The notes: a model not told the origin generated them from the letters alone. Counted from the first letter of the stretch, positions 25,575-35,217 are shown. The stretch is DNA of 64,000 nt from Chryseobacterium sp. (GCF_019236175.1 NZ_JAFAJM010000024.1:1-64000); one strand, 5' to 3'. Numbers and translations are program-made.

Positions 25575-26921
25575 ATGGAAGACAGTAACGTAATTTCCGT
25601 TGGAATCTTTTTTGACGGTACCGGAAATAACGGAGTGAATGCCTTTTCACCGGATAAACCACTGAAAAATAATGAAAGCTACTACGGAGCTTTTACCAAT
25701 ATTTATAAACTATACAATGTATTTAACGGGCAAAAAAAAATATATATAGAAGGTATAGGGACCGTGACAGGGGATGAAGATAACAACTTTGCCATAGCTA
25801 CATGTGCCAATCCGCCTTACGATAAAGGATATTCAGCAGATGATAAACTTCAGCAGGCCGATGACTTTGTGCAGGAAATCATTGATGATAAAGGCAAAGA
25901 ATATCATTTCTATATTTATGGGTTCGGTAGGGGAGGAATGCTGGCCAGAACTTTTTGTAACCAGCTGCTGACTCATTATTCTTTGTCTCATATTAAAATA
26001 AAATTTCTGGGAGCTTTTGATACCATAGAATCTAAACCTTTCAACAATTATGATTTAAGCTTATCTCAGGAAGTTGAGAATGCATTCCATCTCTGTGGGA
26101 TAAATGAAAGCAGGTTTTTCTTTCCGCTTACTGGTTTTTTTGAAGACTCAAGGAATATGCAGGACAGACAATATACAGACTGGAATACGGTAAGAAGAGA
26201 AATTTTTGTTCCCGGAGCCCATGCAGACGTGGGAGGAGGATATCTGGAAGGTCCGCAGTCTGTTTATATTTCTACAGATTTTGAAAATGAGGCGGAATTG
26301 AACGATTATATTTCTGATATCAGGAATGCAAAAACAGATGAAGAGGGAAACAAAATCTGGGATGCTTTGCTTTCAGATTACCGAATTGAAAGCGAAGATG
26401 TATTTTTCCAGGCTTTCATTTGCCGGGATAAGGTATACAACAGTCTGGCAAGAGTATACGGGAAACTGATGCTCGAAGAAACCAATAAGGTAACAGATGT
26501 TTTTGATGCAGACCTTGCGGGTTTTTATTTTGAAATAGATGCTTCCAGGCATTCTTCTTTGGATAGGCTTTATAGGGGACTGCAAGAATATTTACAAAAC
26601 ATGACTACAGGAAAGAAACCGGTATATGAGTATGAAAAACTTACAGATTATATCCATATTTCAGGAAATTTTGGACTGTGTGGTCATATGTTGATAAGCA
26701 GAACAGCATCAGAAACGAATGCAGAGTTGATTAATAACGGTCTGAATGTTTCCAGCAGTACCTCTGTAGATGAGGAGAGCCAGGCAAGACTTTCCGTTGA
26801 TCTTCATCTTCCGGAAGACAGTTTTGTAGCCGATTTTCTCTACGGAACGAATGTTCCCAATAATGATATCTGGATTCGTTCGGTGATTAAGACTCCCGCA
26901 ACGGTAAAAATAATGAAATAG
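25575..26921 (+). CDS. DUF2235 (Tle1-like) alpha/beta hydrolase-fold protein lacking the nucleophilic serine
   Basis: 448 residues. The start VGIFFDGTGNN (residues 9-19) is the DUF2235 signature, and HADVGGGY (216-223) and GAFDT (146-150) carry the expected His and Asp of the catalytic triad. The nucleophile elbow, normally GxSxG, reads GFGRG at 116-120: codon 118 (25926-25928) is GGT, Gly instead of Ser. Tle1 proteins are phospholipase effectors of type VI secretion; here an inactive or differently used relative is suggested. No secretion or VgrG genes are adjacent. The gene stands alone between two terminators. Confidence 0.82.
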   Translation: MEDSNVISVGIFFDGTGNNGVNAFSPDKPLKNNESYYGAFTNIYKLYNVFNGQKKIYIEGIGTVTGDEDNNFAIATCANPPYDKGYSADDKLQQADDFVQEIIDDKGKEYHFYIYGFGRGGMLARTFCNQLLTHYSLSHIKIKFLGAFDTIESKPFNNYDLSLSQEVENAFHLCGINESRFFFPLTGFFEDSRNMQDRQYTDWNTVRREIFVPGAHADVGGGYLEGPQSVYISTDFENEAELNDYISDIRNAKTDEEGNKIWDALLSDYRIESEDVFFQAFICRDKVYNSLARVYGKLMLEETNKVTDVFDADLAGFYFEIDASRHSSLDRLYRGLQEYLQNMTTGKKPVYEYEKLTDYIHISGNFGLCGHMLISRTASETNAELINNGLNVSSSTSVDEESQARLSVDLHLPEDSFVADFLYGTNVPNNDIWIRSVIKTPATVKIMK

Positions 26922-26954
26922 GCAATACTTTTTCAGTTTTAAATTTAGGTTATC

Positions 26955-26980
26955 GGGACATCTTCATAGATGTCCCTTTT
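26955..26980 (+). terminator. Terminator after the DUF2235 gene
   Basis: GGGACATCT-TCAT-AGATGTCCC followed by TTTT. Confidence 0.8.
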
Positions 26981-27113
26981 AAATGATAGCTCTGTCTTAC
27001 CGTTGCCAGATAATTGAAAAATGAATCAACCCGTACATATCCGTTTTTAATTGAATATACAGACTCTCCAACAGCCCGCTTTTTTATTTCTGGGCTATTC
27101 ATTTCTTTTTCCG

Positions 27114-27121
27114 TATTTTTG
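27114..27121 (+). promoter_or_regulatory. TAnnTTTG promoter box for the ABC-F gene
   Basis: TATTTTTG, 40 nt before the ATG. Confidence 0.55.
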
Positions 27122-27161
27122 CACCCGAAAATTCATTATTCATTACTAATTATTAATTAAG

Positions 27162-29093
27162 ATGCTTTCGGTTCAAAGTTTAGGGTTACACCATTCAGGA
27201 AATTATTTATTTCAAAATGTCAATTTCACCATTAAAAAGGATGATAAAGTGGGTCTCGTTGGTAAAAACGGTGCGGGAAAATCCACTTTGTTGAAAATGC
27301 TGTCCGGAGAAATTAACTTCTACGAAGGAGAGGTGGTGACGGAGGGAAGTATTACCATCGGTTTCTTAAAACAGGACCTTGATTTTGTAAAAGGAAGAAC
27401 GGTCTGGGCTGAAACTATGCAGGCTTTTGAAGAAATCAATGCGTGGAAAAATGAGCTGGAAGAGGTGAATCATCAGATGGCTACAAGAACCGATTATGAA
27501 AGTGATTCTTATACAGATCTGATTAATAAAATGACAGAACTGAATGATCTTTTAATGAACCATGATGCCTACAACCTGGAAGGTGATATGGAAAAAGTAT
27601 TATTTGGTTTGGGATTTAAAGCTGATGATTTTCAGAAAATTACCGATGAGTTTTCAGGAGGATGGAGAATGAGAATCGAATTAGCCAAACTACTTCTTCA
27701 AAAGAATGATATCATGCTTCTCGATGAACCTACCAATCACCTGGATATGGAATCTATCATCTGGCTTGAAAATTTCCTGAAAGATTATCCCGGAGCCATT
27801 GTCCTGGTAAGTCACGACAAGCAGTTTATGACAGCTGTATGTAACAGAACTTTCGATATCAACAATAGAAAGGTAGATGATTATAAGGCCAACTATTCCA
27901 AATATCTGGTCATGAGAGAAGATCGCCGTGAAAAACTGATTCAGGCTAAAAAGAATCAGGATGCGGAGATCAAACAAATGGAAGATAATATTAATAAGTT
28001 CCGTGCAAGTGCTACCAAAGCATCTTTTGCCCAGTCACTTATTAAAAAATTAGATAAAATAGAACGTATCGAAGTAGATAATGAAGACGTTTCAAAATTC
28101 AATATCCGTTTCGTACAATCTATGGTTCCTGGAAAAGTGATTTTTGAAGCAGAACGTTTAGGAAAAGCTTACGGAACAAAACAAATCTTCGATGATGTGG
28201 ACTTCATTGTTCAGAGAGGAGACAGAATCGCTCTTCTGGGACAGAACGGACAGGGGAAAACTACACTGGCTAAAATTCTTGCCGGTGATATTAAAGAATA
28301 TTCAGGAAGCTGGAATCTGGGACATAATGTAAACATCGGATATTTTGCACAAAATCAGGAAGAAGTCTTAACTCCGAATAAAACTGTTTTAGAAGAAGCT
28401 GAAGATGCAGCAACAGAAGAAACCAGACCAAGAGTAAGAGATTTATTAGGATCTTTCCTATTCCAGGGAGATGCCGTTTCCAAAAAAACAAAAGTACTTT
28501 CCGGAGGAGAAAGAAACCGTCTTGCCCTTTGTAAATTATTGCTTCGTCCTTTCAATACCCTGATTATGGACGAACCTACCAATCACCTTGATATTCAGTC
28601 TAAGGAGATTATTAAGCTGGCGCTGCAAAACTTCGAAGGTACCCTGATCGTGATCTCTCACGACAGAGAATTCCTTCAGGGGCTTTGTGATAAAATCTAC
28701 GAATTCCGTGACGGAAAAATGAAAGAATTCCTTGGAGATATCAATGAATATCTTGAATACAGACAAAAGGAAACCATCCGGGAAATTTCTGCAGAAAAAG
28801 CTAAACTTCACAAAGAAGATGTAAAGCCGGAACCTAAAAAAGTAGAAGAAAAACCGGTAGTTACTGCCAGTCAGTCTTCCAATATCGTGAGCAAAGAACA
28901 GAAGAATATTCAGAATAAAATCAAAAAAGTAGAAGAAAAAATTTCCGAACTTGAAACTAAAGTAGAAGAAATGGAAGCTTCTTTTGCCAAGGAAAATCCT
29001 TCTGATGATACTTTGGATAAATACAATAAAGCTAAAGAGGAACTTGATAATGCACTCCAGGAATGGGAGTATCTGGGAACTCAGCTTGATTAA
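27162..29093 (+). CDS. ABC-F family ATPase
   Basis: 643 residues with two ATP-binding cassettes and no membrane domain. Walker A: GLVGKNGAGKST (near residue 32) and ALLGQNGQGKTT (near 347). Signature motifs: FSGGWRMR and LSGGERNR. Walker B: LLDEPTNHLD and IMDEPTNHLD. A Lys/Glu-rich C-terminal coiled coil (about 555-643) follows, as in Uup. ABC-F proteins act on the ribosome in translation rescue or regulation. Resistance-type members exist, but nothing here points to one. Confidence 0.93.
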   Translation: MLSVQSLGLHHSGNYLFQNVNFTIKKDDKVGLVGKNGAGKSTLLKMLSGEINFYEGEVVTEGSITIGFLKQDLDFVKGRTVWAETMQAFEEINAWKNELEEVNHQMATRTDYESDSYTDLINKMTELNDLLMNHDAYNLEGDMEKVLFGLGFKADDFQKITDEFSGGWRMRIELAKLLLQKNDIMLLDEPTNHLDMESIIWLENFLKDYPGAIVLVSHDKQFMTAVCNRTFDINNRKVDDYKANYSKYLVMREDRREKLIQAKKNQDAEIKQMEDNINKFRASATKASFAQSLIKKLDKIERIEVDNEDVSKFNIRFVQSMVPGKVIFEAERLGKAYGTKQIFDDVDFIVQRGDRIALLGQNGQGKTTLAKILAGDIKEYSGSWNLGHNVNIGYFAQNQEEVLTPNKTVLEEAEDAATEETRPRVRDLLGSFLFQGDAVSKKTKVLSGGERNRLALCKLLLRPFNTLIMDEPTNHLDIQSKEIIKLALQNFEGTLIVISHDREFLQGLCDKIYEFRDGKMKEFLGDINEYLEYRQKETIREISAEKAKLHKEDVKPEPKKVEEKPVVTASQSSNIVSKEQKNIQNKIKKVEEKISELETKVEEMEASFAKENPSDDTLDKYNKAKEELDNALQEWEYLGTQLD

Positions 29094-29102
29094 TTATAAG
29101 AC

Positions 29103-29132
29103 AAATGCTTCATGATTCATGAGGCATTTTTT
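29103..29132 (+). terminator. Terminator after the ABC-F gene
   Basis: AAATGCTTCATGA and TCATGAGGCATTT pair with one wobble, followed by T. Confidence 0.8.
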
Positions 29133-29220
29133 GTAACATAACATGATAAATTCCGACATATCGTCAACAATCATTAAAGTAATTTAATAAAAGTATAGCC
29201 TTACAATTAAATTATTTTCC

Positions 29221-29228
29221 TAATTTTG
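29221..29228 (+). promoter_or_regulatory. TAnnTTTG promoter box, start codon 4 nt downstream
   Basis: TAATTTTG ending 4 nt before ATG 29233. Confidence 0.65.
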
Positions 29229-29232
29229 AACC

Positions 29233-29589
29233 ATGATTTTAAAAGAAAGCAGAAACCTAAAGAGTTTTATCTCCAAGCTATTGTTTGGAGTGTACTTCCT
29301 CGCACTGCTTTCTCAAAGCTTTCACCACCATGATTCTGTAGACTATTTTAAGTCTTTTAATCTTAAAAAAACAGAAAATACGGTTACGAAAGCTGCGACT
29401 AAAGAGAAAGCCGGCGACTGTCTGGCCTGCCATTTTTTGGTAACCGGGCACACCTTAGCTCCTGAAGATTTCAGCTTAACTTTCGGGCATTACACTCAGG
29501 AAGTAAAGCAAATCATTGCCGTTCAGGAGAAAATCTGGTCTCAGACCAAATTCAGTTTTCAACTTCGGGGGCCTCCCAGTTTTTCATAA
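29233..29589 (+). CDS. Small secreted His/Cys protein upstream of a TonB receptor (DUF2946-like)
   Basis: 118 residues with one N-terminal hydrophobic segment (residues about 12-28). After it come FHHHDS, then DCLACHF near residue 78 and TGH, and the end reads QLRGPPSFS. The CxxCH-type motif and the RGPP ending resemble DUF2946 proteins, small proteins coded next to metal-related TonB receptors. A metal-binding role in the periplasm is inferred from the His and Cys residues. Its mRNA is probably leaderless. Confidence 0.6.
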   Translation: MILKESRNLKSFISKLLFGVYFLALLSQSFHHHDSVDYFKSFNLKKTENTVTKAATKEKAGDCLACHFLVTGHTLAPEDFSLTFGHYTQEVKQIIAVQEKIWSQTKFSFQLRGPPSFS

Positions 29590-29790
29590 TTCATAGATTC
29601 TTTTTTGGGGTTAAAGCATACGCTTTAAGGTTTAAAGTATAAGGTTGTTGCAAAACAACCGGTCGTTCATAATTGATAATATAATTTAAACAATGCTGTT
29701 ACCTGCTTTTTAGCACCAATGCTTTGCGTTGTACATGAGACATTTCATTGCACAGTCCCATAAACCCTTTCAACAAATTTAACGAAAAAT

Positions 29791-29809
29791 GTACCTGCTA
29801 AAAAGGTAC
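29791..29809. promoter_or_regulatory. Inverted repeat upstream of the TonB receptor, possible operator
   Basis: GTACCT-GCTAAAA-AGGTAC, 19 bp, ending 19 nt before the receptor ATG. It could be a repressor site or an RNA hairpin near the start codon. No T tract follows, so it is not a terminator. The rest of the 239-nt gap (29590-29828) shows no gene. Confidence 0.4.
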
Positions 29810-29828
29810 ACAATCAATCTATTTTACA

Positions 29829-32213
29829 ATGAAATTGATATATTGCCTGATGCTGATCTTTTGTGGATCAGTATTGATAAGCGCACAAAAAAATTATGCT
29901 GTACAGGGAACGGTTCAGGATTTTCACGATAAAACCCTGCTGGAAAATGCAGTCGTGAAAATCGGAAACCAGACAGCTAAAACCAATAAGAAAGGTCAGT
30001 TTTCTTTCGATAAAATCCCTGCAGGGAATTATACTCTTATTGCACAACATCCTGACTGTAATGCTTATACTGAAAATGTAAATGTAAATCAGGACCTGCA
30101 TTTAACGATAACCCTTGAGCATCATAGTAAGGATATCGAGACTGTGACTATCCACGGAAGTCATAAAAATAACGGTTCATTAGTCGTTAAAACAATCAAT
30201 AAATCGGATATAGAGAAAAATTCAACAGACAATCTTGGAAATTTATTATCTAAAATTTCAGGAGTGACTGCTTTGAAGACTGGAAATAATATTTCAAAAC
30301 CTGTTATCCATGGGCTTTATGGAAGCCGTATCAGCATTCTGAACAATGGAGTACGTCTTGCCGAGCAGGAATGGGGGGTAGAACATGCACCGAATGTTGA
30401 CATTAACAATTTTCAGCATATTGACGTCATCAAAGGAGCATCTGCTCTGAAGTATGGGAGTGATGCTATTGGAGGGGTTGTGATAATGGAACCGGAAATT
30501 TTTCCTAAAAAGGACACCATCAAAGGTTCTATAGGGCTTACTGGAATTTCTAACGGAAGAGGTCTTGCATTAGACGCAGATGTCGCTAAAGTCTGGAAAA
30601 ATGGATGGGCTATAAAATCCGGAGGAAGCATCAAGAAGCTTGGCGATCAGAGTGCGCCCAACTATAATCTGAAAAATACTGGAATGGATTTTTCTTCCTT
30701 CAATTTTACCGTTCAGAATAATACCTATGAAAAAGGAATCTCTTTTGATTATTATCTGACGAATCAGAATATAGGAATTTTAAGAGACTCACACGTATCT
30801 ACTTCTGAAGATTACGACAGAGCGATGAGTGCTAACCCTCCTATATATTCCGGCAAATTCAGCTACGATATTGATAACCCAAGACAGGTTATAGAACATC
30901 ATATTGCAAAAGTTTCTGCTTTCAAAAGATTTGAAAATATAGGAAAGTTATCTGCAACCTACAGTTATCAGTACAACCACAGACAGGAATATGATATCAG
31001 AAGAGGAGATTTGAATGATACTCCATCTCTGGATCTTGCATTGATGACACATCAATTTAATATTAATGATTTATTGGAAAGAGAAAAATGGTCTCTGGAA
31101 ACAGGAATTGATGCAGGTTTTCAAAATAATTATTCAGACCCTGCCACAAAAGCAAGACGTCTGATCCCGAATTATGATAAGTATTCTGCCGGAGTATATT
31201 CTGTTTTCAAATATAAAATTTCACCTGAATTCAACTTTGAAGCAGGGGCGAGATATGATTTTACCCGCTATGATGTAACCAAATGGTATGATAAAAGTGA
31301 CTGGGTAAACTTGTATGCGGATGCTTATCCACAATTTTATGTGAAAACAGATCAAAACAGAATTTTGACACGCCCTCAGCTTAATTATAATAATGTTTCT
31401 TTCAATGCCGGTTTGCAGTACCGCCCGAACGCCAATTTTGATTTGAAATTTAATTATGCAAAGGTAGGACGATCTCCAAATGTTGCAGAACTATTTTCAG
31501 ACGGGCTGCACCACTCTGCGGGTATTATTGAAACAGGATATATGGGATTGAAAAATGAGCAGGGACATCAGTTTAACCTGAATGTAGACTCAAAGTTCAA
31601 CGTTCTGAAAGGGTTGAATATTTCTGTAAACCCGTATTTCTTTATCACTAAAAATTTCATTAATGAAATTCCGGTAGGAATCAAAGGAACGATCAGAGGA
31701 GTATTCCCGGAATGGGTATATCAGCAGATTGATGCAAAAATGTATGGGGTAGACCTGGATATCAACTGGAAACTTACCGATAACCTTACCTATACAGGAA
31801 AAGGAAGTTATGTGTATGGTCAGGATGATACCCATAACGAACCGTTGATCTTAATGATGCCTCCGAATTTTTCCAATGCATTACAGTTTAAAAAACAAGA
31901 ATGGAACAATTTCTATTTCACTGTTGAAAATCAAACATTTTTAAAACAAACCAGATTTCCGATTCGAAATGCACCACTGGAACTTTATATAAATGGCGAA
32001 TTGGTGGATAAGGAAATCGATTTCAGTACACCTCCAAATGGATATTCACTTTGGAATATCCAGGCAGGAATCAATATCAGCAAAAATCTTTCTGCAGGAC
32101 TTATCATCAACAATCTTTTCAATACTTCATACAGAGAGTATCTGAACCGTTTGAGATTCTTTGCAGATGAAGCAGGAAGAAACTTTATTTTAAATTTTAG
32201 ATACAGATTCTAA
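29829..32213 (+). CDS. TonB-dependent outer membrane receptor
   Basis: 794 residues. Signal peptide at 1-20 (ends LISAQ), a carboxypeptidase-regulatory-like beta-sandwich at about 25-100, plug at about 115-220 (IHGLYGSRISILNNGVR, INNFQHIDVIKGASALKYGSDAIGGVV), and a beta barrel ending in the aromatic residue of FRYRF. The plug type recalls zinc/copper receptors such as ZnuD; with the His/Cys-rich protein upstream and a lipoprotein downstream a metal or metal-chelate substrate is the best guess, but not shown. Confidence 0.9.
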   Translation: MKLIYCLMLIFCGSVLISAQKNYAVQGTVQDFHDKTLLENAVVKIGNQTAKTNKKGQFSFDKIPAGNYTLIAQHPDCNAYTENVNVNQDLHLTITLEHHSKDIETVTIHGSHKNNGSLVVKTINKSDIEKNSTDNLGNLLSKISGVTALKTGNNISKPVIHGLYGSRISILNNGVRLAEQEWGVEHAPNVDINNFQHIDVIKGASALKYGSDAIGGVVIMEPEIFPKKDTIKGSIGLTGISNGRGLALDADVAKVWKNGWAIKSGGSIKKLGDQSAPNYNLKNTGMDFSSFNFTVQNNTYEKGISFDYYLTNQNIGILRDSHVSTSEDYDRAMSANPPIYSGKFSYDIDNPRQVIEHHIAKVSAFKRFENIGKLSATYSYQYNHRQEYDIRRGDLNDTPSLDLALMTHQFNINDLLEREKWSLETGIDAGFQNNYSDPATKARRLIPNYDKYSAGVYSVFKYKISPEFNFEAGARYDFTRYDVTKWYDKSDWVNLYADAYPQFYVKTDQNRILTRPQLNYNNVSFNAGLQYRPNANFDLKFNYAKVGRSPNVAELFSDGLHHSAGIIETGYMGLKNEQGHQFNLNVDSKFNVLKGLNISVNPYFFITKNFINEIPVGIKGTIRGVFPEWVYQQIDAKMYGVDLDINWKLTDNLTYTGKGSYVYGQDDTHNEPLILMMPPNFSNALQFKKQEWNNFYFTVENQTFLKQTRFPIRNAPLELYINGELVDKEIDFSTPPNGYSLWNIQAGINISKNLSAGLIINNLFNTSYREYLNRLRFFADEAGRNFILNFRYRF

Positions 32214-32266
32214 AAATTTCAAAAAACTATTCAATCAAAATTTTACAATTTTAAAATTCTTAAAAA

Positions 32267-32839
32267 ATGAAAAATCTATTCAATACTAAAAATATTATCA
32301 AATTATTAGCTGTTTTATTTATCATTATTACTGCCGTTACCTCTTGTCAGAGAAACGGATCTGCAGAAGAAGATGATCTTCCCCAGGAAGATCTTACCAA
32401 TATCCTTTTATTGGTGACAGACGATACGGCAGGAACTACTCAGACTTATGATTATAGTATCGGCGCAGGAGGAATACCTACTATTCCTCTTAAAGATGGT
32501 AAAACATATACGGTTCAGGCCAAGTTCAAAAACGGAAATGAAGATGCAACTCAGGAAATTATTGATGCTAAAAATGAACACTTTTTAATATTTGATTTTC
32601 CAAAATCCAATATTACTGTAGAAAGAATAGATGGAGGTGATCTTAGAGGTGATGGAAAAAGAGTTGGGTTGAGAACAAAATGGACTGTTGTAAAAGCTGT
32701 TGACGGAACATCTCCATTATTGAAATTAACGCTTATCCACTCTCCAAAAAGCGTAAACGAGGCTAAATCAGGAACTGCATGGGGAAGTGTAGTAGGAGGT
32801 GAAACAGATGCTCAGGCTACTTATAATCTAAGTAACTAA
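32267..32839 (+). CDS. Lipoprotein of the TonB receptor locus
   Basis: 190 residues with a lipoprotein signal peptide (lipobox ...AVTSCQ, Cys near 27) followed by an acidic spacer. The rest reads as beta-strands (LTNILLLVTDD, YTVQAKFKN, HFLIFDFP). Similar lipoproteins follow TonB receptors in flavobacteria and may be surface-exposed partners that catch the ligand. It begins 54 nt after the receptor and ends before a strong terminator, so the three genes 29233-32839 form one locus. Confidence 0.7.
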   Translation: MKNLFNTKNIIKLLAVLFIIITAVTSCQRNGSAEEDDLPQEDLTNILLLVTDDTAGTTQTYDYSIGAGGIPTIPLKDGKTYTVQAKFKNGNEDATQEIIDAKNEHFLIFDFPKSNITVERIDGGDLRGDGKRVGLRTKWTVVKAVDGTSPLLKLTLIHSPKSVNEAKSGTAWGSVVGGETDAQATYNLSN

Positions 32840-32886
32840 AAAGACCTTAAAAACACACATACATTGTAAATATTATTTTGGTAAGG

Positions 32887-32911
32887 CCACCGATCTTTCG
32901 GTGGTTTTTTT
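32887..32911 (+). terminator. Terminator of the TonB receptor locus
   Basis: CCACCGA-TCTT-TCGGTGG followed by seven T. Confidence 0.9.
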
Positions 32912-32972
32912 AATTATAAATATTTGAAGACTAAGAATTTATTTGAAATGAGTTATTTTCATAAAAAATTCA

Positions 32973-32980
32973 TATTTTTG
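32973..32980 (+). promoter_or_regulatory. TAnnTTTG promoter box for tig
   Basis: TATTTTTG, 22 nt before the tig ATG. Confidence 0.6.
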
Positions 32981-33002
32981 CAACCTAAAATTTTAATCAA
33001 TA

Positions 33003-34337
33003 ATGAAGGTTACCGCACAAAACCATGATGACGTAAGTGCATTGCTTACAGTAACATTGGAGAAATCTGACTACAAAGAAAAAGTAGAAAAGCAATTGAT
33101 TAATTATGCTAAAAATGCGCAAGTTCCTGGATTCAGAAAAGGGAAAGTGCCTTTAAGTATGGTTAAAAAACAATATGAAGCAGGTATTGCATTTGAAGAA
33201 ATCAACAGACAGGTTTCTGATGCTTTGAACAACTATGTTAATGAAAACAAATTAAGATTAGTTGGTCAGCCAGTTCCTCAGCCAGTAAATGAATTAAATT
33301 ACAATGCTGATCAGGTTGAAGTTGCTTTTGAAGTAGGATATGAGCCTGCATTCACTATCGATTTAGCTAAATATGAGGCTCCTCACTATAAAGTAGAGGC
33401 TTCTGAAAAAGAAATCAACAAGAGTATTGAAAACATGCAGAAGCGTTTCGCTGAGCAGGTTCCTCAAGATAAAATCACTAAGGATTCTTACATCGCTTTA
33501 GAAGTTTCTCAGGTTGTGGAAGAAGATGCTGAAGGAGAGCACCACCACCACCCAAAGAACGTTACCATTACAGCTGAAAATAAAGAAGCTTTCAAATTGG
33601 TAAAAGCTTTGAAAATGGATGAGGCTGTAAAAGTATCTAAAGAAACTCTTGCTGGTGACGAAGAATTAGCTAAAGAATTAGGATTCAGCAAAGAAGAAGT
33701 AGAGCACCTGCACCACAATGAAGTAGAAGTAAAAGTAAAAGATTTCTATTCATTAGACTTAGCTGAACTTAACGAAGAATTATTCGACAAAGTATACGGT
33801 GAAGGAAATATCAAATCTGAGGATGAACTTAAAGAAAAAGTAAAAACTGAATTAGACGAGTACTTCCAGCAGAATGCAGATGTTCACTTTGTGAATAAAG
33901 TATTAGAGCAGGTAACAGAGAAGGAAGAAGTAAAACTTCCTGAAACTTTCCTAGTGAAGTGGTTATTATTCTCTAATCAGAACATCCAGTCTGAAGCTCA
34001 GGCTAAAGAAATCCTTGAAGCTGAGAAAAGCCAGTTAAGATACCAGATTATTGAAGGTAAATTAATGACGGATAACGAAATCCAATTAGATTATGCTGAC
34101 GTATTGGCACAGGCTGAGCAGTTGGTTAAAAATCAATTGGCTATCTACGGAATTCACCACTTAGGAGATGAAGAAATCCAGAAGTATGCTGTTGAAATGC
34201 TGAAAGATCAGGAGCAGGTAAGACAGATCTCTTCTGAAGTTGCTATGGCTAAACTAAAAGATGTAATTCTTGAAAAAGCGACTAAAAAAGAAACTAAAAT
34301 TTCTCACGACGAGTTTTTAGAAGAACTTAAAAAATAA
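33003..34337 (+). CDS. tig: Trigger factor (ribosome-associated chaperone)
   Basis: 444 residues. The N-terminal ribosome-binding domain carries the signature VPGFRKGKVP (residues about 37-46). The middle region, where the PPIase domain would be, is divergent, as is usual in Bacteroidota, and contains a His cluster EGEHHHHP near residue 180 and EHLHH near 236. The C-terminal helical arms are Lys/Glu rich. It assists nascent chains at the ribosome exit. It is monocistronic, with its own promoter and terminator. Confidence 0.93.
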   Translation: MKVTAQNHDDVSALLTVTLEKSDYKEKVEKQLINYAKNAQVPGFRKGKVPLSMVKKQYEAGIAFEEINRQVSDALNNYVNENKLRLVGQPVPQPVNELNYNADQVEVAFEVGYEPAFTIDLAKYEAPHYKVEASEKEINKSIENMQKRFAEQVPQDKITKDSYIALEVSQVVEEDAEGEHHHHPKNVTITAENKEAFKLVKALKMDEAVKVSKETLAGDEELAKELGFSKEEVEHLHHNEVEVKVKDFYSLDLAELNEELFDKVYGEGNIKSEDELKEKVKTELDEYFQQNADVHFVNKVLEQVTEKEEVKLPETFLVKWLLFSNQNIQSEAQAKEILEAEKSQLRYQIIEGKLMTDNEIQLDYADVLAQAEQLVKNQLAIYGIHHLGDEEIQKYAVEMLKDQEQVRQISSEVAMAKLKDVILEKATKKETKISHDEFLEELKK

Positions 34338-34360
34338 TTATACACGATATAAATATTTTG

Positions 34361-34387
34361 AAACCGCCAGTTTTTGGCGGTTTTTTT
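34361..34387 (+). terminator. Terminator after tig
   Basis: AAACCGCCA-GTTTT-TGGCGGTTT with a T run. Confidence 0.9.
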
Positions 34388-34478
34388 ATTTTCTGGCTTT
34401 TATCAATTATCATTTGTCTATCATAACGTATGTCCGCCAATATTCCTATATTTATCCCCTAAACTTATTATTACATAT

Positions 34479-35171
34479 ATGAAAAAGATAATCATTCCGT
34501 TTTTCTGTGCCGTGCTGTTTTCTATTCCGGCCAATGCTCAGAAGAAAGCAGCGGTAAGCACAGTTAAAACAACTGAGGCTGTGCAATCGAAATTAACACC
34601 TAAAGAAGTTATAGACAATTATTTCAAAGCTTTAGGAGGAAAAGATAAACTCGAAGCTGTGAAAACTTCAATCACAGACAATACACTGAGTGTACAGGGA
34701 ATGGAAATTACCATGACGACTAAGAAATTAGGAAATAAATTCAAATCGGTACAATCATTAATGGGAAAACAAATGATTCAGCTTTTCGATGGTGAGAAAG
34801 GATATTTTGATCAGATGGGAAATAAGACTGAAATCCCGGCAGATAAAGTTGTCGAATTGAAAAAAGGAAAGCCGGTGGAAGCCTTGGCTTTTGATTCTGT
34901 TCCTTTCCAGAATGCAACCGTAGAAAAATTAGATGGTAAAGACTATAATGTGCTTTCCTCAGAAAAAGGGAAATTCTATTTTGATATAGCAACCGGACTT
35001 TTATACAAAACAGTGTCAGGAGACGGAAATATTATAGTGAAAAGCTATATGACCGTAGATGGGATCAAATTCCCTGCTGAAGTAGATGCTGAAGGCGGCG
35101 GTCAGAAGATTAATATCAAGACTACAAAAATGTCTATCAATTCCGGTGTAACGGAAGCCGATTTCAAATAA
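34479..35171 (+). CDS. Secreted LolA-like (outer membrane lipoprotein-sorting type) protein
   Basis: 230 residues from ATG 34479. The frame is open from 34374, but that part lies within the tig terminator; MKKIIIPFFCAVLFSIPANAQ is a clear signal peptide. The mature part (DNYFKALGGKDKLEAVKTS, then KMKTKK-type strands, GEKGYFDQMG, DIATGLLYKT) has the half-barrel pattern of LolA/LolB-like proteins and resembles peptidase-associated domains with the same start. A periplasmic lipid- or lipoprotein-binding role is plausible. Monocistronic. Confidence 0.7.
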   Translation: MKKIIIPFFCAVLFSIPANAQKKAAVSTVKTTEAVQSKLTPKEVIDNYFKALGGKDKLEAVKTSITDNTLSVQGMEITMTTKKLGNKFKSVQSLMGKQMIQLFDGEKGYFDQMGNKTEIPADKVVELKKGKPVEALAFDSVPFQNATVEKLDGKDYNVLSSEKGKFYFDIATGLLYKTVSGDGNIIVKSYMTVDGIKFPAEVDAEGGGQKINIKTTKMSINSGVTEADFK

Positions 35172-35187
35172 GAGGTCATCTATATAG

Positions 35188-35217
35188 AAAAAGCCGGAGA
35201 ATATCCGGCTTTTTTTA
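35188..35217 (+). terminator. Terminator after the LolA-like gene
   Basis: AAAAAGCCGGA-GAATA-TCCGGCTTTTT. Confidence 0.9.

Noticed and set aside
25575..26921. Active type VI secretion phospholipase effector
   Set aside because: The nucleophilic Ser is missing and no secretion, VgrG or immunity genes are adjacent.
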